Source of the DNA: Rhodoligotrophos defluvii | Lineage (GTDB): Bacteria > Pseudomonadota > Alphaproteobacteria > Rhizobiales > Im1 | DNA: 64,000 nt | Assembly (NCBI RefSeq): GCF_005281615.1 | Contig: NZ_SZZM01000006.1 | Span: 186,001 to 250,000, forward strand | Direction: 5' to 3' | In this document: positions 1 through 8,695 of the stretch, piece after piece | How the letters are laid out: every line of letters begins with the position of its first letter | How positions within the stretch are numbered: position 1 is the stretch's first letter | Notes under the pieces: generated by a model | The model's input: the letters and a program-made list of their open reading frames with translations, nothing else | What the model was told of the DNA's origin: nothing | Database searches by the model: none | Made by a program: the position numbers and the translations under genes

Positions 1-1648
1 TGAGGCCGATGACCTCGGCCGCCGGCTTCTTGGGCAGGCCCGGCATGGTCATGATCTCACCGCACACGGCGACGATGAACTCGGCCCCCGCCGCAAGCCT
101 CACCTCGCGCACCGGGACTACGTGGTGCGAGGGTGCGCCACGCAGGTTCGGGTCAGTGGAGAAAGAGTACTGCGTCTTGGCCATGCAGATGGGGAACCGG
201 CCATAGCCGGCCTTCTCGTAGTCGGCGAACTGCGCCCGCACCGCCTTGTCGGCAATAGCGTCCTCCGCACCGTAGATCTCGCGACAGATGGTGCGCACCT
301 TTTCCCACAGCGGCATATCGTCGGGATAAAGGGTGCGGAATTGGGCGTGCTCGCCCTCGGCCAATTCGGCCACCCTGCGCGCCAGCTCCTCGATGCCGGC
401 CGAGCCCTTGCCCCAATGCTCGCAAAGCACGGCTTCCACGCCGAACTCTTTGCAATATTTCTGGATCGCCTCGATCTCGGCCATGGTATCCGAGCCGAAA
501 CGATTGATGCCCACCACGGCCGGCACGCCGAACTTGGCCAGATTGCGCAGGTGGCGGCCGAGATTGGCGGCGCCTTTGATCACCGCCTCGACATTCTCCT
601 TGTTCAGGTCTTCCTTGGCAACGCCGCCATGGTGCTTCAGCGCGCGGACCGTTGCCACCACCACCGCGGCCGAGGGTTTTAGCCCGGCCTTGCGGCACTT
701 GACGTCGAAAAACTTCTCCGCGCCGAGGTCGGCGCCGAAGCCTGCCTCGGTCACCACGAAATCGGCGAGCTTCAGCGCGGTCTTGGTGGCGATCACCGAA
801 TTGCAGCCATGGGCGATGTTGGCGAAGGGCCCGCCGTGGATGAGGGCCGGGTTGTTCTCCAGGGTCTGCACCAGGTTGGGCTGCATGGCCTGACGTAGCA
901 GCACGGTCATGGCGCCGGCGGCCTTGATGTCGGCGGCAGTGACGGGGCTCTTGTCGCGCCGGTAGCCGATGACGATGTTGCCGAGCCGCCGTTCGAGATC
1001 GGCCAGGTCATCGGCGAGGCACAGGATCGCCATCACCTCCGAGGCCACGGTGATGTCGAAGCCCGCCTCACGCGGATAGCCGTTGGCCACCCCGCCCAGG
1101 GACGAGACGATGGAGCGCAGGGCGCGGTCGTTCATGTCGATCACGCGGCGATAGGCGATGCGCCGGATGTCGATGTTCTGCTCGTTCCCCCAGTAGATGT
1201 GGTTGTCGATCATCGCCGCCAGCAGGTTGTGGGCGGCGGTGATCGCGTGGAAATCGCCGGTGAAGTGGAGGTTGATGTCCTCCATGGGGATGACCTGGGC
1301 ATAGCCGCCGCCAGCCGCCCCACCCTTCATGCCGAAGCAGGGGCCGAGCGATGGCTCGCGGATGCAGATAATGGCCTTGCGTCCGATGCGGTTGAGGCCA
1401 TCGCCCAGGCCCACCGTGGTGGTCGTCTTCCCCTCGCCCGCCGGCGTCGGGCTGATGGCCGTGACCAGAATGAGGTGGCCGTTTGGCCGGTCCTTGAGCG
1501 AAGCGATGAATCGCTCGGAAATCTTGGCCTTGTCATGGCCGAAGGGCAGCAGGTCGCCTGGCGGGATGCCGAGCTTCTCGCCGATTTCCACGATCGGCTC
1601 GGCCTTGGCTGCTCGGGCAATCTCGATATCGCTTTTGACGTCCCCCAT
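1..1648 (-). CDS. ftfL: Formate-tetrahydrofolate ligase (partial, 3' end outside window)
   Basis: Makes 10-formyl-tetrahydrofolate from formate, ATP and tetrahydrofolate in the cytosol. In serine-cycle methylotrophs it is the entry of formate carbon into assimilation. The frame is open from an ATG at 1648 to the window edge (549 codons). The family is about 557-560 residues, so only the last ten or so codons are missing. The nucleotide-binding loop TPAGEGKTT is at residues 68-76, and the C-terminal conserved stretch [13 protein letters not shown] is present. A GAGGAG ribosome site lies about 9 nt upstream of the ATG. It follows fhcC on the same strand after a 120-bp gap, so the gene that releases formate and the one that re-captures it are adjacent. 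The gap is long enough for a separate promoter. Confidence 0.97.
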   Translation of the reverse strand, partial: MGDVKSDIEIARAAKAEPIVEIGEKLGIPPGDLLPFGHDKAKISERFIASLKDRPNGHLILVTAISPTPAGEGKTTTTVGLGDGLNRIGRKAIICIREPSLGPCFGMKGGAAGGGYAQVIPMEDINLHFTGDFHAITAAHNLLAAMIDNHIYWGNEQNIDIRRIAYRRVIDMNDRALRSIVSSLGGVANGYPREAGFDITVASEVMAILCLADDLADLERRLGNIVIGYRRDKSPVTAADIKAAGAMTVLLRQAMQPNLVQTLENNPALIHGGPFANIAHGCNSVIATKTALKLADFVVTEAGFGADLGAEKFFDVKCRKAGLKPSAAVVVATVRALKHHGGVAKEDLNKENVEAVIKGAANLGRHLRNLAKFGVPAVVGINRFGSDTMAEIEAIQKYCKEFGVEAVLCEHWGKGSAGIEELARRVAELAEGEHAQFRTLYPDDMPLWEKVRTICREIYGAEDAIADKAVRAQFADYEKAGYGRFPICMAKTQYSFSTDPNLRGAPSHHVVPVREVRLAAGAEFIVAVCGEIMTMPGLPKKPAAEVIGL

Positions 1649-1667
1649 ACCCTGCGCTCCTCATTTC

Positions 1668-1681
1668 TCCGCCGTGGCGGA
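1668..1681. promoter_or_regulatory. Short perfect inverted repeat upstream of ftfL
   Basis: TCCGCC-GT-GGCGGA is a 6-bp perfect inverted repeat about 20 bp before the ftfL start, inside the 120-bp fhcC-ftfL gap. It could be an operator or a small 5'-leader hairpin. The rest of the gap is relatively AT-rich near the fhcC stop and could hold a promoter. GC-rich short repeats arise by chance, so confidence is low. Confidence 0.25.
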
Positions 1682-1768
1682 TCAGACCAGTTCCTGCACG
1701 AGGTGGAGCAACCGCCCCTATCACAAGGGCAGGTGCCTGGAAACAAGTTTCTTGCTAGAGATTATTTT

Positions 1769-2587
1769 TTACCCTGATTTAACGCACCAGATCAGCTCAC
1801 CTCGTCCGAGCACGGCCATGTCGCCGACAAAGCGGCCCCATTGGCGCGCCGCCGGCCACAGGTCGGGCTCGATCCCTTTCTGCGCCAGATCGCGCAGCAG
1901 CACCTTCAGGAATACGTCATCCGCCTGTCCGGAACCGACAAAGGATGGACTGAGCTGCTCTGGCGCCTGCCCCAGGATGATGCTGCCGCGGCGCATGAGA
2001 TAGCCGGGCAACGGACCGGCCTTGCCGCCGACGATGAGCGTTCCGGCAATCATGCGGCTGCCGGCATAAGCCCCCGCATGGTCGCCCACCACGATGACGC
2101 CGCGCCGCATCCTGTCGCCCGCCCGCTCGCCGGCATTTCCCGCGATACGGAGCAGGCCGCCGCGCATGCCCGCCATCTCGCCCGGTAAGGGGCCACCGGC
2201 AAAGTCGCCGGCATCGCCGTGGATATCGATGCGGCCGCCGCGCATGCCGGAACCGGCGAGGCGCCCGGCATTGCCTTCGATGATCAGGTGACCGCCGGAC
2301 ATGAGACGCCCGGCCTGCTGCCCCACGTCGCCCTCGATTATCAAGCTGCCGCCGGTCATGCCATGGCCTACATGGTCGAAGCGATTGCTGCCGCCCAGGA
2401 AGCGGATGACTTGAGCGTCGTCCCCGGTGACCTCGAACAGGTCGCCGACCTTGAGCGGGATCCGTGTCGTGCCGATGACGGTGTGCTCGATCTCACGGAC
2501 CGTCTTTCCGGCGAGCGCCTCCGGGGTGAGGCCGGACAAGTCCACCCGCTGCTCGGGCGCGGATTTCAGGCGGAAGCTGAGGGTCAT
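1769..2587 (-). CDS. fhcC: Formyltransferase/hydrolase complex subunit C
   Basis: 272-residue homologue of formylmethanofuran dehydrogenase subunit C. In aerobic methylotrophs this subunit is part of the Fhc complex, which moves the formyl group from H4MPT to methanofuran and hydrolyses it to formate, without the redox chemistry of the archaeal enzyme. The middle of the protein (about residues 70-210) is a run of G-x-x-A/G-G-x-x-M-x-x-G-x-I/L-x-I/V repeats, the right-handed beta-helix shared with the glutamate synthase alpha C-terminal domain. The start ATG overlaps the fhcD stop as ATGA (2584-2587), so translation is probably coupled. It is the last gene of the PCD-fhcB-fhcA-fhcD-fhcC operon. 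Confidence 0.96.
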   Translation of the reverse strand: MTLSFRLKSAPEQRVDLSGLTPEALAGKTVREIEHTVIGTTRIPLKVGDLFEVTGDDAQVIRFLGGSNRFDHVGHGMTGGSLIIEGDVGQQAGRLMSGGHLIIEGNAGRLAGSGMRGGRIDIHGDAGDFAGGPLPGEMAGMRGGLLRIAGNAGERAGDRMRRGVIVVGDHAGAYAGSRMIAGTLIVGGKAGPLPGYLMRRGSIILGQAPEQLSPSFVGSGQADDVFLKVLLRDLAQKGIEPDLWPAARQWGRFVGDMAVLGRGELIWCVKSG

Positions 2588-3480
2588 ACCAGCTCCCGCA
2601 GGTGGTAGTGGAACTTGCCGAGCTTACCGCCGTAATTGCCGGCGGTGATGCGCATGGGCCCCTTGTGCGGCCCGAGGGCTGCCGCCGCATGGAGGCCGGC
2701 CTTCATGGCCTCGCGAACCGCCTGGTCGCTCAAGCCATCAATGACGATCTCCATCACCGCGCCGACCTCATCATCGAGCGCGCTGTTGGTGACGGCGCGC
2801 AAGGTGGGGCAGTAAGCATCATTGGTGGAGGCGACCATGCCCCTGTAGCGCGAGCCGATCTTGGAACCGGAACGAACGATGCCGCCGGGAAAGGGCAGGA
2901 TCACGTCCGGCAGCTTGGAGATGGCCCGTGCTGCGGCTTCGGCCGCCCTGAGAGCGCGCGCGCGGTCGCGCGCCAGGAACAGCAGATTGCCGCCACCCAC
3001 CGCCGCCTTGGTGAGACCGGTGGTGGCCTCGCACACGAATTCGCCATCCATGACCGGCACGCGCCAATACCGCCGGCCACCAAGTCGCTTCGCGATCTGG
3101 AAACCGTCGCCGAAGAAGCGCAGGTTGGCCCCGAGCTTCAAGTGCTCGGCGCCGTCCAAACCCGCATAACAGGCCGAGCCCGGGCTGGTGAGCACGCATT
3201 GGCCGATGCGCGCTTCCAGCTGCTTCTGCAGCGCATCGGTCGAAATGGCGAAGAGCAGCACGCGCACGCCGGGGCGGCCGTCGGGCGTCTCATCCGCGCT
3301 GACCGGGCGGTCGATGCCGGCCTCGCAGCCACAGCCGATCACCGAGGTGGCAAAGCCGGTCATGGTCACCGCCGCCTGCCGCGCCCAGCGGAGGCTGTCG
3401 GCGGTGATGATCACGGCGGTCGCCCGCATGCCGAAGGCCTCGGCGAAGGTGTCGTCGATGGCGACCCCGTTTGTGGCCAT
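2584..3480 (-). CDS. fhcD: Formylmethanofuran-H4MPT N-formyltransferase, Fhc subunit D
   Basis: Transfers the formyl group between N5-formyl-H4MPT and methanofuran (Ftr/FhcD family, usual length about 300). Conserved stretches include VAIDDTFAEAFGMRAT at the N-terminus, TGFATSVIGCGCEAGI, GQCVLTSPGSACYAG and PFPGGIVRSGSKIGS. The frame stays open to an ATG at 3495 (303 residues). I prefer the ATG at 3480 (298 residues) for two reasons: it overlaps the fhcA stop as TGATG, the coupling used elsewhere in this operon, and family members begin close to the DDTFAEAF motif. The 3' end overlaps fhcC by 4 bp. Function is well supported; only the start is open. Confidence 0.96.
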   Translation of the reverse strand: MATNGVAIDDTFAEAFGMRATAVIITADSLRWARQAAVTMTGFATSVIGCGCEAGIDRPVSADETPDGRPGVRVLLFAISTDALQKQLEARIGQCVLTSPGSACYAGLDGAEHLKLGANLRFFGDGFQIAKRLGGRRYWRVPVMDGEFVCEATTGLTKAAVGGGNLLFLARDRARALRAAEAAARAISKLPDVILPFPGGIVRSGSKIGSRYRGMVASTNDAYCPTLRAVTNSALDDEVGAVMEIVIDGLSDQAVREAMKAGLHAAAALGPHKGPMRITAGNYGGKLGKFHYHLRELV

Positions 3481-5114
3481 CACGTGCTCAGGCATGGCAC
3501 GCTCTCGAAGGGCTCAGGTGTGCCGACCGCATGCTCGGGCACGGCGAACAGGCGAGCGGAGAGGCCGAAGGTGTCGTCATAGAAGCGCTCGACGCGCGCC
3601 GCAGTCTGTCGCGAGACAGGAGGCTCGACGGTGAGCGCACGCCCCGCGATCTGACTGATGACGTCGCCCCGGCGCACCACCAGCGCGCCGCTCTTGAACA
3701 CCAGCTCCGCCGCGCGAAACATGGCGGCACGATCGCTTTGCGGCCGATAGACCGCGATATCGGCCAGCGCCCCAGGGCCGAGATGGCCACGGTCGGGAAG
3801 GCCGAGCAGCTTGGCAGGCGCCGCGCGGGTCATGACGGCGATCTCGTTCAGCGAATATTCCCGGGTGATCGAGGGCAGCGTCGTGCTGGCCAGCGCTGCC
3901 TTGGGCAGCCGCGCCATCCATTCCTCGCGCAAGGTGCGGTCCATGAGCAGCGCGAATATTTCGGGGTAGGCGGTGAAGGGCGCGCCATTGGGATGGTCGG
4001 TGGTGAAGAACACCCGCCAAGGGTCGTCGATCAGCAGAAACAGCTCCAGGCCGATCGCCCATTGCAGGGCATTCACGGCGTTGGTCGCCTTATAGGTGTA
4101 GGGCACCACGCCGCCGCCATCGCCGATGCCGTCCCACAGGCTCCACTTCCGCGGCCGGGCACTGTTGCGCGAGCCGAATTGCAGGATGGTGTCGCAGGAG
4201 ACGGTGACGGTCTGGCCGAACATCACCTGGCCGACATCCACGGTGACGTTCTTGCGGACGTTCACCGCTTCCGCAATCTTCGCCGCAGCGGAGGTGAAGC
4301 GGCGCTTGCCCTCAGCCCCGTAGCTGTAGAACTGGATATGGGCGAAATGCATGGGCACATCGCCCGCCGCATCCATGGTGGCAATCGCCGTGTCCACGGC
4401 ACCGGGAAGGCCGAGATTGTTGCAGTGGACATGGAGCGGATGCGGCACGCCGAGCGCGCTCACCGCCTGCTGCAGGGCCAGCACGATCTCACGCGAGGTC
4501 AGGCCGTAACCGGGCACTTCGTCGTCAAGCGAGAAGGCGCGGACATTGTTCTTGAAGGCCGCGGCACCCCCGGCATTGATGCATTTGACGCCGAGCGCCT
4601 TGGTGGCCTGAAGCATATAGGCGACGTAGTCGGCCACCGCGTTGGGCCCTTGGCCGTCGCGCAGCAGCTGCAGCAGGTAGGCGTCATTGCCGAGCACCGC
4701 GAGCCCGGCCTTGTCGACAATGGGGATGTCGGCGAATTCCAGGTGCGCATGCAGGGCATGGCTCGGCACGATGGCCGGCTCGATCACGGTGGTGAAGCCC
4801 ATCTCGGCATAGCGGCAGCCAGTCTCGACCGTGGACCAGCCGGCTTGGCCCAAGGCAGTCTTCGCCGGCCGGCGCGCATGGGCCTTGTGCTGCTGGGGCA
4901 GCATTAGGCGTGCGGTATTCACGTTTCCGCCGGCCACGTGGGTGTGGATATCGATGGCGCCGGCCATCACGATGCAGCCGTCCAAGTCCACCGTTTCAGT
5001 GGCGCGGGCATCCGGCGGCGGCGCGATGATGCGGTCGTCGTCGATCCAGAGATCGCCGATCTCGTCGCGGCCATTGGCCGGGTCGATGATGCGGCCGCCC
5101 TTGAGCCTGATCAT
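3480..5114 (-). CDS. fhcA: Formyltransferase/hydrolase complex subunit A
   Basis: 544-residue amidohydrolase-fold subunit, homologous to formylmethanofuran dehydrogenase subunit A. It is the catalytic hydrolase of the Fhc complex and cleaves formylmethanofuran to formate plus methanofuran. The metal-binding motif IDIHTHVAGGNV has the HxH pair at residues 57 and 59. Further His-bearing conserved segments follow (PLHVHCNNLG, MHFAHIQFYSYG, FFTTDHPNGAPF). The start ATG overlaps the fhcB stop (ATGA, 5111-5114), and its stop abuts the fhcD start as TGATG. Length matches bacterial FhcA. Confidence 0.97.
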   Translation of the reverse strand: MIRLKGGRIIDPANGRDEIGDLWIDDDRIIAPPPDARATETVDLDGCIVMAGAIDIHTHVAGGNVNTARLMLPQQHKAHARRPAKTALGQAGWSTVETGCRYAEMGFTTVIEPAIVPSHALHAHLEFADIPIVDKAGLAVLGNDAYLLQLLRDGQGPNAVADYVAYMLQATKALGVKCINAGGAAAFKNNVRAFSLDDEVPGYGLTSREIVLALQQAVSALGVPHPLHVHCNNLGLPGAVDTAIATMDAAGDVPMHFAHIQFYSYGAEGKRRFTSAAAKIAEAVNVRKNVTVDVGQVMFGQTVTVSCDTILQFGSRNSARPRKWSLWDGIGDGGGVVPYTYKATNAVNALQWAIGLELFLLIDDPWRVFFTTDHPNGAPFTAYPEIFALLMDRTLREEWMARLPKAALASTTLPSITREYSLNEIAVMTRAAPAKLLGLPDRGHLGPGALADIAVYRPQSDRAAMFRAAELVFKSGALVVRRGDVISQIAGRALTVEPPVSRQTAARVERFYDDTFGLSARLFAVPEHAVGTPEPFESVPCLST

Positions 5115-6190
5115 GCGGCTGCCTCGATACGGTTCAGAATTGCCGAGACCACCGCCTCTACAGTGGGCAGGCCCGCGGCGGACGGTGCGGATGCGGAAAC
5201 AGAGGCAAGAGCGCCCGTCTCATTGGAATAGATCACCGCATCATGGTCGCGCCCGGGGATGGCGACCTCGATCAGCACCTGCGGGGCCCTGCGGAACATC
5301 GTGCCGGGAGCGGCCACGGCCACCAGTGGCACCTCTGTGTTCCAAGGCGGGGCCACCGGGCGGAAGGCGGAGATCCACAAGGCCGCGTCGGCCTCGCCGC
5401 TGTCTACCATGCGCACGGCGTCATAGGCCCAGGGGTCGTGCACCGGCGCGCCCGTGCCGAAGCCGGTGCACATGGGATAGCCGGTGAGCCAGCCGCAGGC
5501 CTGGGCAGCGCCGACGCTGTTGTCCGGCCCGCTCAGGGGCAAGCCGGTAAACCGGGTCGCCACATTGAGATCGCGAATGAGCCCGACCAGCATCTCTATG
5601 GCCAATTCGGGCAAGCTTTCCGCTGACCACACCATCACGCCATAGCGGGCATTGCGCAGCCGCACGCTCAGCTGATCGAGCGCGGCGGTCTGTTCCGGCG
5701 GTCCGGCCACCTTGCGGCCGGCGAGCCGCGCTCTGAGGCCGGCGAGCATGCCGGGCATATCGTCGGCATCGGCTTGCACCACTGCCCTTCCCTCGCCCGC
5801 GCAAGCTCTTGCAACATCGGGTGCACCGAGCGCAACGAGCGTTGCGCGCTGGGCTGCAGGGGCAATGTGCTGCAGCATCCCCGGCCAGGCGGTCAGCGTC
5901 CCATCGCCGACGAAACAGATGAGGTCCGCGTGCCGCCGCACCTCGCCCGGCGATACCACCATCAAGCCCGTATCCCGCATGACGGAAAGATTGCGGAGCA
6001 CGCTATCGGCCGCCATGTGGTCGATCGCGCCGCCTAGCCGCTCAGCAAGGCGGAGGCCGGCGCGAATGCCGGCGATGTCGGCGCCGAGGCCTGCCACCAC
6101 CGGCTGCCGCGCCCTGGCCAGCAACATGGCCGCCGCCGCAACGGCCGCGTCGATCCTGGCCGGCCGGCCCTCCACAAATGCTTCAGCCAT
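5111..6190 (-). CDS. fhcB: Formyltransferase/hydrolase complex subunit B
   Basis: Homologue of the formylmethanofuran dehydrogenase B subunit. In the bacterial Fhc complex this subunit is shortened and is not used as a molybdenum/tungsten redox enzyme. Family stretches visible are QPVVAGLGADIAGIRAGLRLAERLGG, VSPGEVRRHADLICFVGDG, NVATRFTGLPLSGPDNSVGAAQACGW cut into shorter blocks, and the C-terminal DALWISAF motif. The frame opens at a TTG (6247) that would overlap the preceding stop. The ATG at 6190 (359 residues) begins MAEAFVEGRPARID, which lines up with the usual start of this family, so I use it. No strong ribosome site is seen for either. Its stop overlaps the fhcA ATG. Confidence 0.94.
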   Translation of the reverse strand: MAEAFVEGRPARIDAAVAAAAMLLARARQPVVAGLGADIAGIRAGLRLAERLGGAIDHMAADSVLRNLSVMRDTGLMVVSPGEVRRHADLICFVGDGTLTAWPGMLQHIAPAAQRATLVALGAPDVARACAGEGRAVVQADADDMPGMLAGLRARLAGRKVAGPPEQTAALDQLSVRLRNARYGVMVWSAESLPELAIEMLVGLIRDLNVATRFTGLPLSGPDNSVGAAQACGWLTGYPMCTGFGTGAPVHDPWAYDAVRMVDSGEADAALWISAFRPVAPPWNTEVPLVAVAAPGTMFRRAPQVLIEVAIPGRDHDAVIYSNETGALASVSASAPSAAGLPTVEAVVSAILNRIEAAA

Positions 6191-6243
6191 TCGTCTACCG
6201 GATTGCGTGATCGGCACCGCACTGCCCGGAACCACGGCGGGCG

Positions 6244-6624
6244 TCAATCATATTTGATGTAGGCGAAGCGCAGGTCCTTCTGCGGGGTGCCTTCCAGCGG
6301 CCCGTCCTCCTCGCCGGGTTGCCACTGAATGACTTCCTCGATCTTCTTGGCCAGCGCGAAGTCCTTGTCGGTGATGCCGTTGGCGGCGTGATTCTTGAGC
6401 CGCACCTCGAACCAGCCGTAGGACATGGTGATGTCGGGGTGGTGCCAGGCGGCCTCGGCGAGATGGCCCACGGCGTTCACCGCCATCAGCGTGCCCTTCC
6501 AGCTGTTGGTGCGGTATTTGCGGCGTATCCAGCCGTTTTCCAGCCGCCAGTTCGGCAGCTCGGCGGCCAGTCGCCGCTCCACTGTCTCGTCGTCATAGGT
6601 GTGATCGCGGACTTTCTCGGTCAT
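6244..6624 (-). CDS. Pterin-4a-carbinolamine dehydratase family protein
   Basis: 126-residue PCD/DCoH-fold protein: the N-terminal half has RRLAAELPNWRLENGWIRRKY, and the core has the histidine-rich signature AEAAWHHPDITMSYGWFEVRLKNHA. The classical enzyme dehydrates 4a-hydroxytetrahydrobiopterin. No aromatic amino acid hydroxylase is in the window, so the substrate here may be an H4MPT-type pterin; that is inference from position. The frame extends upstream to 7140, but only the part from the ATG at 6624 is homologous, and a CAGGGA ribosome site precedes it. It is the first gene of the fhc operon; fhcB follows closely. Confidence 0.93.
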   Translation of the reverse strand: MTEKVRDHTYDDETVERRLAAELPNWRLENGWIRRKYRTNSWKGTLMAVNAVGHLAEAAWHHPDITMSYGWFEVRLKNHAANGITDKDFALAKKIEEVIQWQPGEEDGPLEGTPQKDLRFAYIKYD

Positions 6625-6658
6625 GGCACACCATCCCTGTTGTTGCATCCTGTCGCCT

Positions 6659-6675
6659 GCCCGGATTATTCGGGC
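6659..6675. promoter_or_regulatory. Operator-like palindrome in the fhc / RFAP-synthase divergent promoter
   Basis: GCCCGGATTATTCGGGC is a 17-bp palindrome with one mismatched pair and an AT centre. It lies in the intergenic space between the leftward PCD-fhc operon and the rightward RFAP-synthase-mtdB operon. Its TCGGGC half-site recurs at 14033-14057 upstream of the ArsR-type regulator, in the same AT-spaced arrangement. That makes it a candidate binding site for that regulator, able to control both arms. This is inferred from sequence only. Confidence 0.45.
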
Positions 6676-6810
6676 AAATGCCGGAGAAGGCCAGGGCGCA
6701 TTGCAGAACATGTATGACCGCAAGCGGCTTCCGATCTGCGGGCTTGACTTGCTTCCCATTGGCACCTCCACTGGCGCCAAAGAATGGACCAGGAATCGAA
6801 GCTTTTGACC

Positions 6811-7782
6811 ATGCCGACCAGCGTAAGCGTCACCGTGCCGGCCCGCCTTCACCTCGGGTTTCTCGACTTGGGCGGCGGCTTGGGTCGGCGGTTCGGCAGC
6901 CTGGGGCTCGCCGTCGAGGCCCCGGTGACACGATTGACCATTCGGGCGGGGGCGCAGGCACGGATGAACGGGCCGGACGGTGAGCGCGCCGCGCGCTATC
7001 TGTCGGAAATGGAGCGGCACCTGGGCTTGGCCGAGCACTCGCATATGGTCGAGATTCTGGATGCCATCCCGCCCCATGCTGGGCTGGGCTCCGGGACCCA
7101 GCTCGCCCTTGCCGTGGCGGCGGGCTTGCGCCGCCTGCACGACCTACCGCTTGATCCGCGGGGCGATGCGGCACGCCTCGGCCGGGGCGCGCGGTCCGGC
7201 ATAGGCATTGGGCTGTTCGAAAGCGGCGGCTTTGCGGTGGATGGCGGCCGGCATGAGGATGGCGGACCGCCGCCGATCATCGCCCAGCACCGTTTTCCAG
7301 ACCAGTGGGGCATCATTCTCGTCATGGATGAGCAAGTCGAGGGCGCCCATGGCCCCCGCGAGATCCAGGCGTTCCAAGCCCTGTCCCCGTTCCCGGCAAG
7401 CGAGGCCGGGGCAATCTGCCGGCTGGCGCTGATGCAGGTTCTGCCAGCGGTTGTGGAGCGGGATCTCGCCGCCTTCGGCTCGGCCATCAGCGAGATCCAG
7501 GCGCGGCTCGGCGACTATTTCGCGCCCGTTCAGGGCGGGCGGTTCACCAGTCCGCGCGTGGCTCAAGCCATGGCACGGCTCGCGGCGGCGGGCGCGACCG
7601 GCATCGGCCAAAGCTCGTGGGGGCCGACCGGCTTTGCCTTCGCGCGATCCTATGCCTCCGCCGCCGAGATGGCCGAGGCGCTGCGCCTGCAACCATTTGC
7701 CGCCGAGCTCGATATCCGCGTGGTCAAGGCCTCCAACCGCAAGGCCTCGATCATTATGCCGGCGGCATCCCTGACGCACTGA
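6811..7782 (+). CDS. mptG: Beta-ribofuranosylaminobenzene 5'-phosphate synthase (beta-RFAP synthase)
   Basis: Catalyses the committed step of methanopterin synthesis: condensation of phosphoribosyl diphosphate with p-aminobenzoate (p-hydroxybenzoate in some lineages), with loss of CO2 and diphosphate. It is a GHMP-kinase-superfamily protein of about 323 residues. Diagnostic segments are VTVPARLHLGFLDLGG at the N-terminus, PPHAGLGSGTQLALAVA (the GHMP glycine-rich loop), and GIGQSSWGPTGFAFA near the C-terminus. An upstream in-frame ATG at 6784 would add nine residues; family members begin close to the PARLHLGF motif, so 6811 is chosen. It is the first gene of the rightward C1 operon and is 16 bp from mtdB. 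Confidence 0.94.
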   Translation: MPTSVSVTVPARLHLGFLDLGGGLGRRFGSLGLAVEAPVTRLTIRAGAQARMNGPDGERAARYLSEMERHLGLAEHSHMVEILDAIPPHAGLGSGTQLALAVAAGLRRLHDLPLDPRGDAARLGRGARSGIGIGLFESGGFAVDGGRHEDGGPPPIIAQHRFPDQWGIILVMDEQVEGAHGPREIQAFQALSPFPASEAGAICRLALMQVLPAVVERDLAAFGSAISEIQARLGDYFAPVQGGRFTSPRVAQAMARLAAAGATGIGQSSWGPTGFAFARSYASAAEMAEALRLQPFAAELDIRVVKASNRKASIIMPAASLTH

Positions 7783-7798
7783 CCGGAGGAGCCCTTCC

Positions 7799-8695
7799 AT
7801 GAGCGACAAGACCATCCTCCACATGCTGACGCCGCTCAAGCATATGAGCCCGTTCGACGTGAATATGGCGGCGGATGCGGGGTTCGACGTGCTGAGCAGC
7901 TATACGAACGTGACGGCGAGCGAGGTGGCGGGATTGGTGCAGGATGCGATCTTCTCCCGCCCGCCCAAGCGCGGGGTGAAGACGGGCCTGTTCATCGGCG
8001 GAAAGGACGCGATTGTCGCACTGGACATGCTCAAGGCGGCCAAGAAGGCTTTCGTGCCGCCCTTTGCCATTTCCCTGTTCGCCGACCCCGCCGGCTCGTT
8101 CACCACGGCTGCGGCCATGGTTGCCCGGGTCGAGCGGCTGTTGCGGGTCCAGTATGACCGTGGCCTCAAGGGCGCCAAGGTTCTGGTATTTGGCGCAACC
8201 GGCGTGGTCGGGTTCTCGTCGGCGGTGATTGCCGCCCTCGAAGGGGCTGACGTCACCCTGGTTGGCTATGACGGCCCGGTGCGGGTCGAGCGGCTATCGG
8301 CGGAGATCGAGGCGCGCTTCGACGTCACCACCCGGTTTGCCGATGGGAGCGACGACGAGAAGAAGGAGAAGCTGCTGCTCGGGGCGGAGATCGTCTTGAG
8401 CGCCGGCAAGGCAGGCGTGCAGGTCCTGTCCGCCGACCTGGTGCGGAGTGCGGACAGCCTGCTGATCGCGGCCGATGTGAATGCGGTGCCGCCGGCCGGC
8501 ATCGAAGGGCTGGCGCCCACCGCCAACGGGGAAAAAATCGGCAATAGCAAAGCCCTTGGCTTGGGGGCGCTGACCATCGGCGGGGTCAAGTATCAGACCC
8601 AGTCCGGCCTGTTCAAACAAATGCTCAAGGCGGAGAAGCCGGTGGTCTATGACTTCCGCGACGCCTTCGTGCTGGCGCGCACGCTGGTGCAATGA
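7799..8695 (+). CDS. mtdB: NAD(P)-dependent methylene-H4MPT dehydrogenase
   Basis: Oxidises methylene-H4MPT to methenyl-H4MPT, the first oxidation after formaldehyde capture by Fae. 298 residues, as expected for MtdB. The N-terminus carries LHMLTPLKHMSPFDVNMAAD, the family hallmark; the dinucleotide-binding loop GATGVVG is at residues 132-138. A GGAGGA ribosome site precedes the ATG by about 7 nt. The stop overlaps the ATG of the next gene (ATGA at 8692). The related NADP-specific MtdA acts mainly on tetrahydrofolate; context with mch and fae favours MtdB. Confidence 0.95.
   Translation: MSDKTILHMLTPLKHMSPFDVNMAADAGFDVLSSYTNVTASEVAGLVQDAIFSRPPKRGVKTGLFIGGKDAIVALDMLKAAKKAFVPPFAISLFADPAGSFTTAAAMVARVERLLRVQYDRGLKGAKVLVFGATGVVGFSSAVIAALEGADVTLVGYDGPVRVERLSAEIEARFDVTTRFADGSDDEKKEKLLLGAEIVLSAGKAGVQVLSADLVRSADSLLIAADVNAVPPAGIEGLAPTANGEKIGNSKALGLGALTIGGVKYQTQSGLFKQMLKAEKPVVYDFRDAFVLARTLVQ

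Noticed and set aside
3471-4907. 478-codon plus-strand frame opposite fhcA
   Set aside because: Antisense shadow with no recognisable domain.
6625-7140. Upstream extension of the PCD frame to give a 298-residue protein
   Set aside because: The extra part is antisense to the RFAP synthase N-terminal region and lacks homology; a ribosome site precedes the ATG at 6624.
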